This document shows positions 1-6,573 of a DNA stretch of 8,619 bases, piece by piece. The translations under genes and the position numbers were made by a program. Location of the stretch: the NCBI GenBank assembly GCA_900759005.1, contig CAAEUQ010000037.1, positions 1 to 8,619 of the forward strand. Reading direction: 5' to 3'. Under the pieces are notes generated by a model. It did no database searches. It worked only from the letters and a program-made list of their open reading frames with translations, and was not told the DNA's origin. The number at the start of each line of letters is the position of its first letter. Within the stretch, counting starts at the first letter, position 1. The DNA is from Clostridia bacterium. Lineage in GTDB: Bacteria > Bacillota > Clostridia > Christensenellales > Aristaeellaceae.

Positions 1-93
1 CGATGTCTTTTCCGCCATCTGCGGCATGCAAATTCCTCGATTTACCGCCAGTAAACCTTCGAAATTTGCATTTGCATCTGACGAAAAATCCAT
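1..93 (-). CDS. Possible 5' part of an unidentified protein, cut by the left edge
   Basis: On the minus strand an ATG at 93-91 opens a frame of 31 codons that stays open to base 1. It begins MDFSSDANANFEGLLAVNRG. A GAGGTGG sequence (111-105) lies 11 bases upstream, a little far for a Shine-Dalgarno site. The start would be 35 bases beyond the stop of the ABC exporter gene, so the two could be cotranscribed. Against this, the stretch is short, its codons are less GC-biased at the third position than those of neighbouring genes, and a bulged inverted repeat occupies 26-71. A second short stem (CTGACGAA 78-85 with TTCGCCAG 93-100, one G-U pair) would cover the start codon. I do not recognise the protein. 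It could equally be non-coding sequence. Confidence 0.25.
   Translation of the reverse strand, partial: MDFSSDANANFEGLLAVNRGICMPQMAEKTS
26..71. repeat. Imperfect three-part inverted repeat (hairpin)
   Basis: ATGCAAATT at 26-34 is the exact reverse complement of AATTTGCAT at 63-71. Inside it TCGA (37-40) pairs with TCGA (59-62), and TTTAC (41-45) pairs with GTAAA (51-55) around the loop CGCCA. That gives about 18 pairs in three segments with small bulges. No T-run follows on either strand, so it is not a standard intrinsic terminator. It lies downstream of the ABC exporter gene. Its presence argues somewhat against the candidate coding frame on the minus strand over the same bases. Confidence 0.5.
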
Positions 94-128
94 TCGCCAG
101 ACGACCACCTCATTTGTGCGGTGTTACC

Positions 129-1904
129 TTACATTTTTTCGGTGTACATCTGATAGAGGTTTGCGTAAAGCCCGCCCTTTTTGAGCAGCTCCGCGTGCGT
201 GCCCTGCTCGACGATGCCCTCGTCGGTGAGTACGAGAATCTTGTTTGCGTTGCGAATGGTGGTCAGGCGGTGCGCGATTGTGAACGTCGTGCGTCCCTTC
301 ATCAGTGTTTCGAGCGATTGCTGAACGAGATGTTCGGATTCGTTGTCGAGCGCGCTGGTGGCTTCGTCGAGAATCAACACCGGCGGATTCTTCAGAAATA
401 CGCGCGCGATCGAGATGCGCTGCTTCTGACCGCCGGAAAGCCGCACGCCGTGTTCGCCGACGTAGGTATCGTAGCCGTTTTCCAGTTCGGCGATGAATTC
501 ATGCGCGCCGGCGAGTTTTGCCGCGGCGATCACGTCCTCGCGGGACGCGCCGGGCCTTCCGTATTCGATGTTCTCGGCGATCGTTCCGGAGAAAAGGTAA
601 ACGTCCTGCTGAACCATGCCGATTTGACTGCGCAGCGAATGCAGCGTGAATTCGCGAATATCGCTGCCGTCGATTTTGACGGAGCCGCCGGTTACATCAT
701 AGAATCGCGGAATCAGGTTGCACAGCGTGGTTTTGCCGCCGCCGGATGGACCGACGAGCGCAATGCTCTCGCCCGGACGCACGTGCAGATTGATGTCCGA
801 AAGTACCTGCTTGAGCCCCGCGCCGTAGGAAAACGATACGTGATCGAATTCGATTTCGCCGGAGACGTTCTGAAGCGCCCGTGCGTTCGGCGCGTCCGCA
901 ATGGTTACGGGTTCGTGCATGACGTCGGTAAAGCGCTCGATGCCGGTTACGCCGCGCTGAAACTGCTCGGAGAATTCAACCAGCCGACGAATGGATGCGA
1001 GCAGCGTGGTAACGTACAGCAGGTATGCGATCAGATCGGAGGCGGAGATCTTTCCATCGATCATGAACACCGCGCCGAGCATGACCACGATGATGTACAT
1101 CAGCCCGTCGAACAGACGCGGAACGGTGTGAAAGCCTGCCATGTTTGTGTAGAGCATCTTCTTGATCTGAAGGAATCGCGCGTTCTTTTCGGCGAATTTT
1201 TCGCGCTCGACATCCTCGTTTGCAAACGATTTGACCACGCGAATGCCGAGCAGACTGTCCTCGACGCTCGCGTTCAGTTCGCCCAGCAGATGGCGCGACT
1301 GCTTGAACGTCTCGCGCATTTTTTTCGAAAAGATTCGCGAAAAGAGCACCATCAGCGGAAGCGCCGCGAATACGATCACGGTCAGCAGCACGTTCGTCCG
1401 ACACAGAATCAGGAATGAGACGACGATTTTGATTGCCGCGATGAACAGCTCTTCCGGATAATGATGCGCGAATTCGGTAATGTCGTTTAGGTCGGTTGTG
1501 ATGCGCGACATCAGCTGACCGATCTTTGCGTGGTCATAATAGGCGTGCGGCAAATCCTGCAAATGCGAAAACAGGTCGCGGCGCATGTCCGCCTCGATGC
1601 GCGAGCCCATGTAGTGTCCGATCGACTGCATATAGTAATTCGCAGCCGCGTCGATCAGGCGCAGCACGATGTACAGGCAGCCCAGCTTCATCACCGTGGA
1701 AATCAGCAGCGTTTCCGCGCCGGAGCGCGCAGATCCCGTGATGTAGCGCACGATCAGCGGCAGCACCAGATCGCAGATCGTAGTCAGCGACGCGCAAAAA
1801 AGGTCGATCAGCATGATCGACAGGTAGGGCTTGAAATACGGGAGAAACGATTGAAAGAGCCCGATCGTCTGTTTGAGAGAATGCTTTGGCTTTGCAGTTT
1901 GCAT
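129..1904 (-). CDS. ABC exporter, fused membrane and ATP-binding domains (MsbA/LmrA type)
   Basis: A 591-residue half-transporter expected to work as a dimer in the cytoplasmic membrane, using ATP to export a lipid, drug or peptide; the substrate cannot be read from sequence. The N-terminal part (about 20-310) is a type IV exporter membrane domain with hydrophobic segments near 27-50, 70-90, 150-170, 172-190, 262-283 and 288-305. The C-terminal ATPase (about 349-591) has Walker A GPSGGGKTT (385-393), Q-loop QQD (432-434), signature LSGGQKQR (489-496), Walker B LILDEATSALD (510-520) with catalytic Glu514, and H-loop His545. All catalytic residues are present and the length is normal. The start is fixed by GGAGGGG (1915-1909) six bases from its core to the ATG, and by a strong upstream promoter. 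It is transcribed divergently from the exonuclease gene. No partner half-transporter gene is adjacent, so a homodimer is likely, unless the gene beyond the left edge supplies a partner. The family assignment is secure; the physiological role is unknown. Confidence 0.95.
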   Translation of the reverse strand: MQTAKPKHSLKQTIGLFQSFLPYFKPYLSIMLIDLFCASLTTICDLVLPLIVRYITGSARSGAETLLISTVMKLGCLYIVLRLIDAAANYYMQSIGHYMGSRIEADMRRDLFSHLQDLPHAYYDHAKIGQLMSRITTDLNDITEFAHHYPEELFIAAIKIVVSFLILCRTNVLLTVIVFAALPLMVLFSRIFSKKMRETFKQSRHLLGELNASVEDSLLGIRVVKSFANEDVEREKFAEKNARFLQIKKMLYTNMAGFHTVPRLFDGLMYIIVVMLGAVFMIDGKISASDLIAYLLYVTTLLASIRRLVEFSEQFQRGVTGIERFTDVMHEPVTIADAPNARALQNVSGEIEFDHVSFSYGAGLKQVLSDINLHVRPGESIALVGPSGGGKTTLCNLIPRFYDVTGGSVKIDGSDIREFTLHSLRSQIGMVQQDVYLFSGTIAENIEYGRPGASREDVIAAAKLAGAHEFIAELENGYDTYVGEHGVRLSGGQKQRISIARVFLKNPPVLILDEATSALDNESEHLVQQSLETLMKGRTTFTIAHRLTTIRNANKILVLTDEGIVEQGTHAELLKKGGLYANLYQMYTEKM

Positions 1905-1936
1905 GGAACCCCTCCGACATTTAGTAAACTGATTTC

Positions 1937-1965
1937 ATAATAAGAAGCGCCGCGAAAATTGTCAA
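1937..1965 (-). promoter_or_regulatory. Sigma-A promoter of the ABC exporter gene
   Basis: Read on the minus strand, a perfect -35 TTGACA (1965-1960) is followed by a 17-base spacer and a -10 TATTAT (1942-1937), one mismatch from consensus. Transcription would start near 1930, giving a leader of about 26 bases that includes the GGAGGGG ribosome binding site at 1915-1909. Confidence 0.85.
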
Positions 1966-1989
1966 GCGCCGCCCGGTAAAATCGCATAC

Positions 1990-2018
1990 TTGACATTTTT
2001 CGGCGGAATCATTACAAT
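1990..2018 (+). promoter_or_regulatory. Sigma-A promoter of the exonuclease/TPR genes
   Basis: A perfect -35 TTGACA (1990-1995), a 17-base spacer and a -10 TACAAT (2013-2018), one mismatch from consensus. The predicted start of transcription is near 2025, leaving about 19 bases of leader with GGGGAGG at 2029-2035. Its -35 box lies only 24 bases from the -35 box of the divergent exporter promoter, so the two polymerases would bind back to back. The promoter also rules out translation starts upstream of about 2025. Confidence 0.85.
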
Positions 2019-2043
2019 GAATACCATCGGGGAGGCGATGGTC

Positions 2044-3210
2044 ATGGCGTCTGGTCTGCGCGCTAAGCTCAGAATTCTGAATGCGTCTGCGCCCGCGAAG
2101 ACGGAACGACCGTCGCGCGGCGGGCTTCTTGTGCGCGATTTTCGCATGGATCCGGAGAATGGCATCGAATCGCTTTCCGGAATTGGAATGCGGCGCATCG
2201 GATGGAGTGGACGTGCATTCGATGCGCGGAAATGCCTGTTTCTCGATACGGAAACGACCGGGCTTTCGCACGGCGCGGGCACGGTGGCGTTTCTCGTAGG
2301 GGTCGGTTTTCTTGAAAACAATTATTTCAGGATTGAGCAATATCTGATGCGCGATTACGCGGACGAGCCGGATTTGATCGATCGCCTCGCGAATCGAATG
2401 GACGCGTTCGACTGTGTTTGCACGTTCAACGGGCGCTCGTTCGATATGCCGTTGTTGGAGCAGCGGTTCACGATGTGCCGCCTTCGCCATCGCTGGCGCG
2501 ATTTGGAGAATATCGATCTATTGCATCCGGCGAAGCGTGCGTGGAAGCTGCGGCTTGGGTCGTGCCGGCTCGGCAACCTTGAGGAAAAGATTCTGAATAT
2601 GCCGCGAATCGACGATCTTCCGGGCAGTGAGGTGCCGCAGCGGTATTTCGATTTCCTGAAAACCGGAAATCTTGATTTGCTGGAGGACATTATCCTGCAC
2701 AATCGCCAGGACATTGCGACGCTCCAGACGCTGCTCGTTCGCCTTTGCGCGCTCTATGCGGAGCCGGAGACGGCGGGGGAAAAGCGCGATCTGTTTTCCG
2801 TTGGCAAGGCGCTGGAAAAGCAGGGAGAGGTCGGTGCGGCGCGCGAGCTGTACCGACGCGCGGCGGTGCCCGCGGTTCGGGATGGAACGCTGCGCGCGCT
2901 TTCGGAGGAAAGCGTGACCGAAATGGCGAACTGGCGGCTGTTTCTGATTGCGCGCAGGGAGGGAAATGCCGAGGAAATGCGCGCGGTGCTGGAGAAAATG
3001 CTCGCGCGGAATCAGCAGCCGGCGCGCGCGCATCTGGAGCTGGCGAAGCTGTATGAGCATCGAATCAAAAATATGGAACTTGCGCTGAAACACGCGCGTC
3101 TGGCGCGTTCGCTTGCGGAAAATCCGGATCAGCCGGAATGGGACAGGCGCATTCAGCGGCTCGAAAAGAAGCGGGGAGGCAACGATCATGGGATTCATGG
3201 ACGGATTTAA
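2044..3210 (+). CDS. yprB: YprB-like DEDD-family 3'-5' exonuclease (RNase H-like fold) with C-terminal TPR region
   Basis: A 388-residue protein with an RNase H-like exonuclease domain, expected to degrade nucleic acid 3' to 5' with two metal ions; the natural substrate of YprB proteins is not known to me. ExoI is FLDTETTGL (66-74; Asp68, Glu70), ExoII is TFNGRSFDMPLL (127-138; Asp134), and ExoIII is HNRQDIATL (219-227; Asp223). The family block LLHPAKRAWKLRLGSCRLGNLE (159-180) lies between them and is a strong YprB hallmark. Residues 251-375 look helical and TPR-like. I chose ATG 2044 because GGGGAGG (2029-2035) sits eight bases upstream; ATG 2038 is only two bases from it. A TTG at 1990 in the same frame is the first base of the -35 box, so it cannot be the start of this transcript. 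The end overlaps the following TPR gene by 23 bases, suggesting translational coupling. Confidence 0.88.
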   Translation: MASGLRAKLRILNASAPAKTERPSRGGLLVRDFRMDPENGIESLSGIGMRRIGWSGRAFDARKCLFLDTETTGLSHGAGTVAFLVGVGFLENNYFRIEQYLMRDYADEPDLIDRLANRMDAFDCVCTFNGRSFDMPLLEQRFTMCRLRHRWRDLENIDLLHPAKRAWKLRLGSCRLGNLEEKILNMPRIDDLPGSEVPQRYFDFLKTGNLDLLEDIILHNRQDIATLQTLLVRLCALYAEPETAGEKRDLFSVGKALEKQGEVGAARELYRRAAVPAVRDGTLRALSEESVTEMANWRLFLIARREGNAEEMRAVLEKMLARNQQPARAHLELAKLYEHRIKNMELALKHARLARSLAENPDQPEWDRRIQRLEKKRGGNDHGIHGRI

Positions 3211-3982
3211 GGCAAATCAGCTGGGCACGAAGGCGTATCGCACGCACGTGAACGCCCTTCAGATGAAGCAGCAGGGCAAATACCGCGAGTGCATGGAAAA
3301 GCTCGAGGAAGCGTACAGGCTGTACGGCGAAGCGTATAAGATGGGCTTTCGCAAATCGAGCGCGCTGACCAGCTATGGCATTCTCAGTATGCAGATGGGC
3401 AATTTCGAACAGGCGCGCGAATTGATGCTGGAAGCGGCGAAGGACAAGAGCATGAAAGAGCAGGATCGATTCACGCTGCGCGTGAACTTCGCGATCTGCC
3501 AATGGAAGATGGGCAAGCTCGATAAGGCGATCGAAACGATTCGCATGGCCTCGCAGCATAAGATGAACGGACTGGTGTACACGACGCTGGGTATGCTGCT
3601 GGTAGATCAGGCTCGACAGACCGGCGATTTTACCGAGGCGATTGAATTCAATCAGAAGGCGATGGATTACGATGACGAGGATCCCGCAACGATCGACAAC
3701 ATGGGTCAGATGAACCTGTTCATGTCCGAGCGCGAGACGGATCCGGCGGAAAAACAGCGTCTGCGTGAAACGGCGAAGAAATATTTCAATCAGGCACATG
3801 AATTAAAGCCTGATCAGGTTACGACGATTTACTATCTGGCGCGCATGGAAGAAGAGGACGGAAACAGCGCCGAAGCGCTCAAGCTGGTTCGCGAGGCGCT
3901 CGGAATGCCGATTACGTCCGTCTGTCCGGTCACGCGTCCGGAGCTCGAGGAATACGAAAAGAAGCTTTCGCAAATGCAATAA
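3188..3982 (+). CDS. Tetratricopeptide-repeat protein, function unknown
   Basis: A 264-residue soluble protein made almost wholly of TPR-like helical hairpins, at about residues 17-49, 58-90, 93-126, 129-162, 165-207 and 213-240. Typical TPR spacing is visible in GNFEQARELMLEAA (71-84) and GKLDKAIETIRMA (109-121). There is no signal peptide, membrane segment or enzymatic motif, so it is probably a cytoplasmic scaffold or adaptor. The start is ATG 3188, with GGGGAGG (3173-3179) eight bases upstream inside the exonuclease gene; the frame is open further upstream to 3113, but nothing there resembles a ribosome binding site. ATG 3197 is a less likely alternative. Overlap with the exonuclease gene, which itself ends in a TPR-like region, suggests that the two products act together or in one process; that is inference. 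No partner can be named. Confidence 0.85.
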   Translation: MGFMDGFKANQLGTKAYRTHVNALQMKQQGKYRECMEKLEEAYRLYGEAYKMGFRKSSALTSYGILSMQMGNFEQARELMLEAAKDKSMKEQDRFTLRVNFAICQWKMGKLDKAIETIRMASQHKMNGLVYTTLGMLLVDQARQTGDFTEAIEFNQKAMDYDDEDPATIDNMGQMNLFMSERETDPAEKQRLRETAKKYFNQAHELKPDQVTTIYYLARMEEEDGNSAEALKLVREALGMPITSVCPVTRPELEEYEKKLSQMQ

Positions 3983-4024
3983 GCATTGTAAAAATGCAGA
4001 AAACAGACCGTCATTTGCATAAAA

Positions 4025-4054
4025 CGCGCGCCGAATATCCATTTTCGGCGCGCG
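4025..4054. other. GC-rich hairpin between the TPR gene and ddl
   Basis: CGCGCGCCGAA (4025-4035) pairs perfectly over 11 bases with TTCGGCGCGCG (4044-4054) around an eight-base loop. On the plus strand the stem is followed by CGGTGCATG, with no T-run, so it is not a classic intrinsic terminator for the TPR gene. On the minus strand TTTT follows directly (from AAAA at 4021-4024), making a weak leftward terminator, although no leftward gene is seen to its right. It may still slow or partly stop rightward transcription, or protect the 3' end of the upstream transcript. Confidence 0.6.
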
Positions 4055-4070
4055 CGGTGCATGATGAAGG

Positions 4071-4099
4071 TTGAATGATAACAAAATATGTGGTAAAAT
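4071..4099 (+). promoter_or_regulatory. Extended -10 promoter of the ddl-murF-BI-1-miaA unit
   Basis: The -35 is TTGAAT (4071-4076), the spacer 17 bases, and the -10 TAAAAT (4094-4099), preceded by TGG (4091-4093), which fits the extended -10 motif TGn. Transcription would start near 4106, with a leader of about 57 bases. A perfect ten-base palindrome, TGCCCGGGCA (4110-4119), lies at the start of that leader. The ribosome binding site is probably AAAGGCGGT (4144-4152), one base off the ideal AAGGAGGT core. Confidence 0.8.
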
Positions 4100-4162
4100 C
4101 TGAAGTATCTGCCCGGGCAAGGGGGCACGGACAAACGAGCGGGAAAGGCGGTTTGGACGGAA

Positions 4163-5206
4163 ATGAAGATTGTAGTGATGTGCGGCGGACTGAGCATGGA
4201 GCGCGACGTTTCGATTTCCAGCGGAACGCTGATTTGCGATGCGCTGAGAAAGCTCGGTCATCAGGCGGTATTGGTGGATATGTTTATGGGCCTGGAGAAT
4301 TACGAGGGCGATCTGAACGACCTGTTCGCGAATCTTCCACCTTTGAAGGAAGCGCGCGTTCCGGTGGAGGCGCCGGATCTTGAAAAGGTGATCGCTTCGC
4401 GCAAATGGAAGAGCCCGAGCCGCGTCGGAAAGCGCGTGTTCGAGCTGTGTCAGCTGGCGGACGTGGTGTTCCTGGGGCTCCACGGCGCGTGCGGCGAGGA
4501 CGGACGCATTCAGGCGGCGCTGGATCTGATGGGTGTGAAGTACACCGGCAGCGGCTATCTCGGCAGCGCGCTCGCGATGGATAAGGATCTGACCAAGCGT
4601 CTGATCGCCGGAACGGGCGTAAAAACGCCGGAATGGCAGGTCGTCGATTACGCGGAAGGCGATATTCCCGAAATCGTGAAGAATGCCAAGCTCCCGTGCG
4701 TGGTCAAACCCGTGGACAGCGGCTCCTCGATCGGCGTGGCGATTCCGGAAACGGCGGCGGAGCTTGAAGCGGCGCTGATTGAGAATTTGAAGTATGGCCG
4801 CGTGCTGATTGAGCAGTACGTCCGCGGACGTGAAATTGACGTCGGCGTGCTCGGCGATCGGGCGCTTCCGTCGATCGAGATCATCCCGAAGCACGGTTTT
4901 TACGATTACAAGAACAAATATCAGGCTGGCGCGACCGTTGAAATCTGCCCCACGCCGATCGATCCGGCAATCGAGAAGCGGCTGGGCGAGGCAGCGCTGA
5001 AGGTACACCGTGCGCTGGGGCTGAGCGCGTATTCGCGTTCGGATTTCATCGTGGATGGGGAAGAGGTGTATTTCCTCGAAATCAACACGCTGCCCGGCAT
5101 GACCCCGACCAGCCTGATGCCGCAGGAGGCGGCGGCGGTGGGCGTCGATTATGAATCGCTTTGCAAAAAGGTCATTGAAATGGCATTGGAGGAAACCCGC
5201 GCATGA
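4163..5206 (+). CDS. ddl: D-alanine--D-alanine ligase
   Basis: An ATP-grasp enzyme of the cytoplasm that joins two D-alanines at the cost of ATP to make the dipeptide for peptidoglycan. At 347 residues it is longer than E. coli DdlB and close to the longer Ddl/Van ligases; the extra residues fall near 45-95. Diagnostic features are Glu13 in LSMERDVS (first D-Ala site), HGACGEDG (107-114), VKPVDSGSSIGV (181-192), EQYVRGREIDV (217-227), FYDYKNKY (246-253), SRSDF (291-295) and EINTLPGMT (306-314). The YDYxxKY omega-loop motif, with the tyrosine expected to line up with Tyr216 of DdlB, points to D-Ala-D-Ala rather than D-lactate specificity. ATG 4163 is the first start after the promoter. The stop overlaps the murF start as ATGA, so the two steps are translationally coupled. 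Confidence 0.96.
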   Translation: MKIVVMCGGLSMERDVSISSGTLICDALRKLGHQAVLVDMFMGLENYEGDLNDLFANLPPLKEARVPVEAPDLEKVIASRKWKSPSRVGKRVFELCQLADVVFLGLHGACGEDGRIQAALDLMGVKYTGSGYLGSALAMDKDLTKRLIAGTGVKTPEWQVVDYAEGDIPEIVKNAKLPCVVKPVDSGSSIGVAIPETAAELEAALIENLKYGRVLIEQYVRGREIDVGVLGDRALPSIEIIPKHGFYDYKNKYQAGATVEICPTPIDPAIEKRLGEAALKVHRALGLSAYSRSDFIVDGEEVYFLEINTLPGMTPTSLMPQEAAAVGVDYESLCKKVIEMALEETRA

Positions 5207-6561
5207 AGCATTTCACGATTCGCCAGCTCGTTTCGGCGACGAACGGTACTTTCTACGGTGAGCCCGAGGCGCTCGATCGCGAAATCGCGTTCGTGACCAG
5301 TGACAGCCGCGAGGTGGGCGCGGGCGCATTGTTCGTGGCGTTCAAGGGCGCACGTGCGGACGGTCACGATTTCATGGCTTCCTGCCTGCGCCATGGCGCG
5401 ACGTGCTGCCTGTCCGAACGCGCGCCGAAGGAAAACGAAACGCCGTGCGTGCAGGTTGAATCCACTCTGGATGCGCTGGGTGCGTTGGCGGGCTGGTATC
5501 GCGGAAGATTTGCGATTCCTGTCGTCGGAATTACCGGAAGCGTCGGCAAAACCACGACGAAGGAAATGATCGCCGCAGTGCTTTCCGAGCGGTTTCGCAC
5601 GCACAAGACCGAGAAGAATTTCAATAACGCGCTCGGCGTTCCGAAAACGCTGCTCAAGCTCGATAAGATGCACGAAGCGGCGGTGATCGAAATGGGCATC
5701 AGTGCGTTTGGCGAAATGCGGGTACTGACGAATATGGTACGCCCGACGATCGCGGTGATGAGCGTGATCGGCGATTCACATCTTGAATTTTTGGGCGACC
5801 GCGCGGGCGTGCTGCGCGCGAAGGGTGAAATCTTTGAATCGATGCAGCCGGACGATCTCGCTGTGCTGAACGGTGACGATGCGTATTTGAAGAATTTTTA
5901 TCCGCCGACGCGCCGCGTGACCTACGGCTTGAATCCGGAGAATGATTTCGTCGCGACCAATGTCTGCAATCTCGGCGCGGACGGCGTTCGCTGCACGATT
6001 TCGCACGGCGGAAGCTCGTTTGACGCGTACATTCCGGCGTTCGGCGTGCACATGGTGTACGCGGCGCTGGCAGCGGCGGCGGTCGGCAGCGCGCTGGGCA
6101 TGACGGATGCGCAGATCGCGCGCGGAATTGCGCGATACCGCACGGTCGGTGAGCGCGCACGCGTGATTCGATCGCCGAAAATCACGATCGTGAGCGATTG
6201 CTACAATGCAAATCCTTCGTCGGTCGACGCGGCGATCAAATCGCTGAAGATGCTGCCCGGGCGCAAGGTGTGCATTCTGGGCGATATGCTGGAGCTCGGC
6301 GAAAACACGAATGCGCTGCACGAGGAAGTGGGCAGAAGCGCGGTGCACGCGGGCGCGGAACTGGTTCTGACCGCCGGCGAACTTTCGAAGCATACGCATT
6401 CCGGCGCGATTGCCGAGGGCGGCAATGCCGTATGGTATGAAACGCGCGACGCATTGATTCATGCGCTTCCGGAAATGATTCGAGAGGGCGATGCGGTGCT
6501 GGTCAAAGCGTCGCACAGCATGGCGTTTGAAAAGATCACTGAGGCGCTTCAGACGCTGTAA
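5203..6561 (+). CDS. murF: UDP-N-acetylmuramoyl-tripeptide--D-alanyl-D-alanine ligase
   Basis: Adds the D-Ala-D-Ala made by Ddl to UDP-MurNAc-tripeptide, the last cytoplasmic step of the pentapeptide precursor, using ATP. At 452 residues it has the usual Mur ligase layout: an N-terminal UDP-binding domain (about 1-100), a central ATPase domain and a C-terminal Rossmann-like domain (about 315-452). Visible motifs are SDSRE (33-37), P-loop GITGSVGKTTTK (109-120), EKNFNNALGVP (137-147), EMG (163-165), GDSHLEFLG (190-198), RAKGEIFE (205-212) with the likely carbamylated Lys207, SDCYNANP (331-338), LGDMLELG (359-366) and VKASHSM (434-440). The start overlaps the ddl stop by four bases, with GGAGG at 5188-5192 ten bases upstream. 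All expected active-site motifs are present. The TAA stop is followed at once by the ribosome binding site of the next gene. Confidence 0.96.
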   Translation: MKHFTIRQLVSATNGTFYGEPEALDREIAFVTSDSREVGAGALFVAFKGARADGHDFMASCLRHGATCCLSERAPKENETPCVQVESTLDALGALAGWYRGRFAIPVVGITGSVGKTTTKEMIAAVLSERFRTHKTEKNFNNALGVPKTLLKLDKMHEAAVIEMGISAFGEMRVLTNMVRPTIAVMSVIGDSHLEFLGDRAGVLRAKGEIFESMQPDDLAVLNGDDAYLKNFYPPTRRVTYGLNPENDFVATNVCNLGADGVRCTISHGGSSFDAYIPAFGVHMVYAALAAAAVGSALGMTDAQIARGIARYRTVGERARVIRSPKITIVSDCYNANPSSVDAAIKSLKMLPGRKVCILGDMLELGENTNALHEEVGRSAVHAGAELVLTAGELSKHTHSGAIAEGGNAVWYETRDALIHALPEMIREGDAVLVKASHSMAFEKITEALQTL

Positions 6562-6573
6562 GGAGGAAGAAAG

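Noticed and set aside
3..1418. Long plus-strand open frame of 471 codons opposite the ABC exporter gene
   Set aside because: It is antisense to a protein with every ABC motif intact; its translation is rich in Arg, His, Gln and Val without any recognisable domain, as expected when a GC-biased gene is read backwards.
3113..3187. Upstream extension of the TPR protein start into the exonuclease gene
   Set aside because: No ribosome binding site precedes 3113, the extra residues read through exonuclease coding sequence in another frame, and ATG 3188 has an ideal GGGGAGG eight bases upstream.
3065..5008. Two long minus-strand open frames (3065-3799 and 3803-5008) opposite the TPR and ddl genes
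   Set aside because: They are low-complexity, Arg/His/Leu-rich antisense readings of well-supported genes, without ribosome binding sites or motifs.
4163..5206. Vancomycin-resistance type D-Ala-D-Lac ligase
   Set aside because: The omega-loop motif YDYxxKY matches D-Ala-D-Ala ligases, and there is no vanH or vanX neighbour; murF follows instead.
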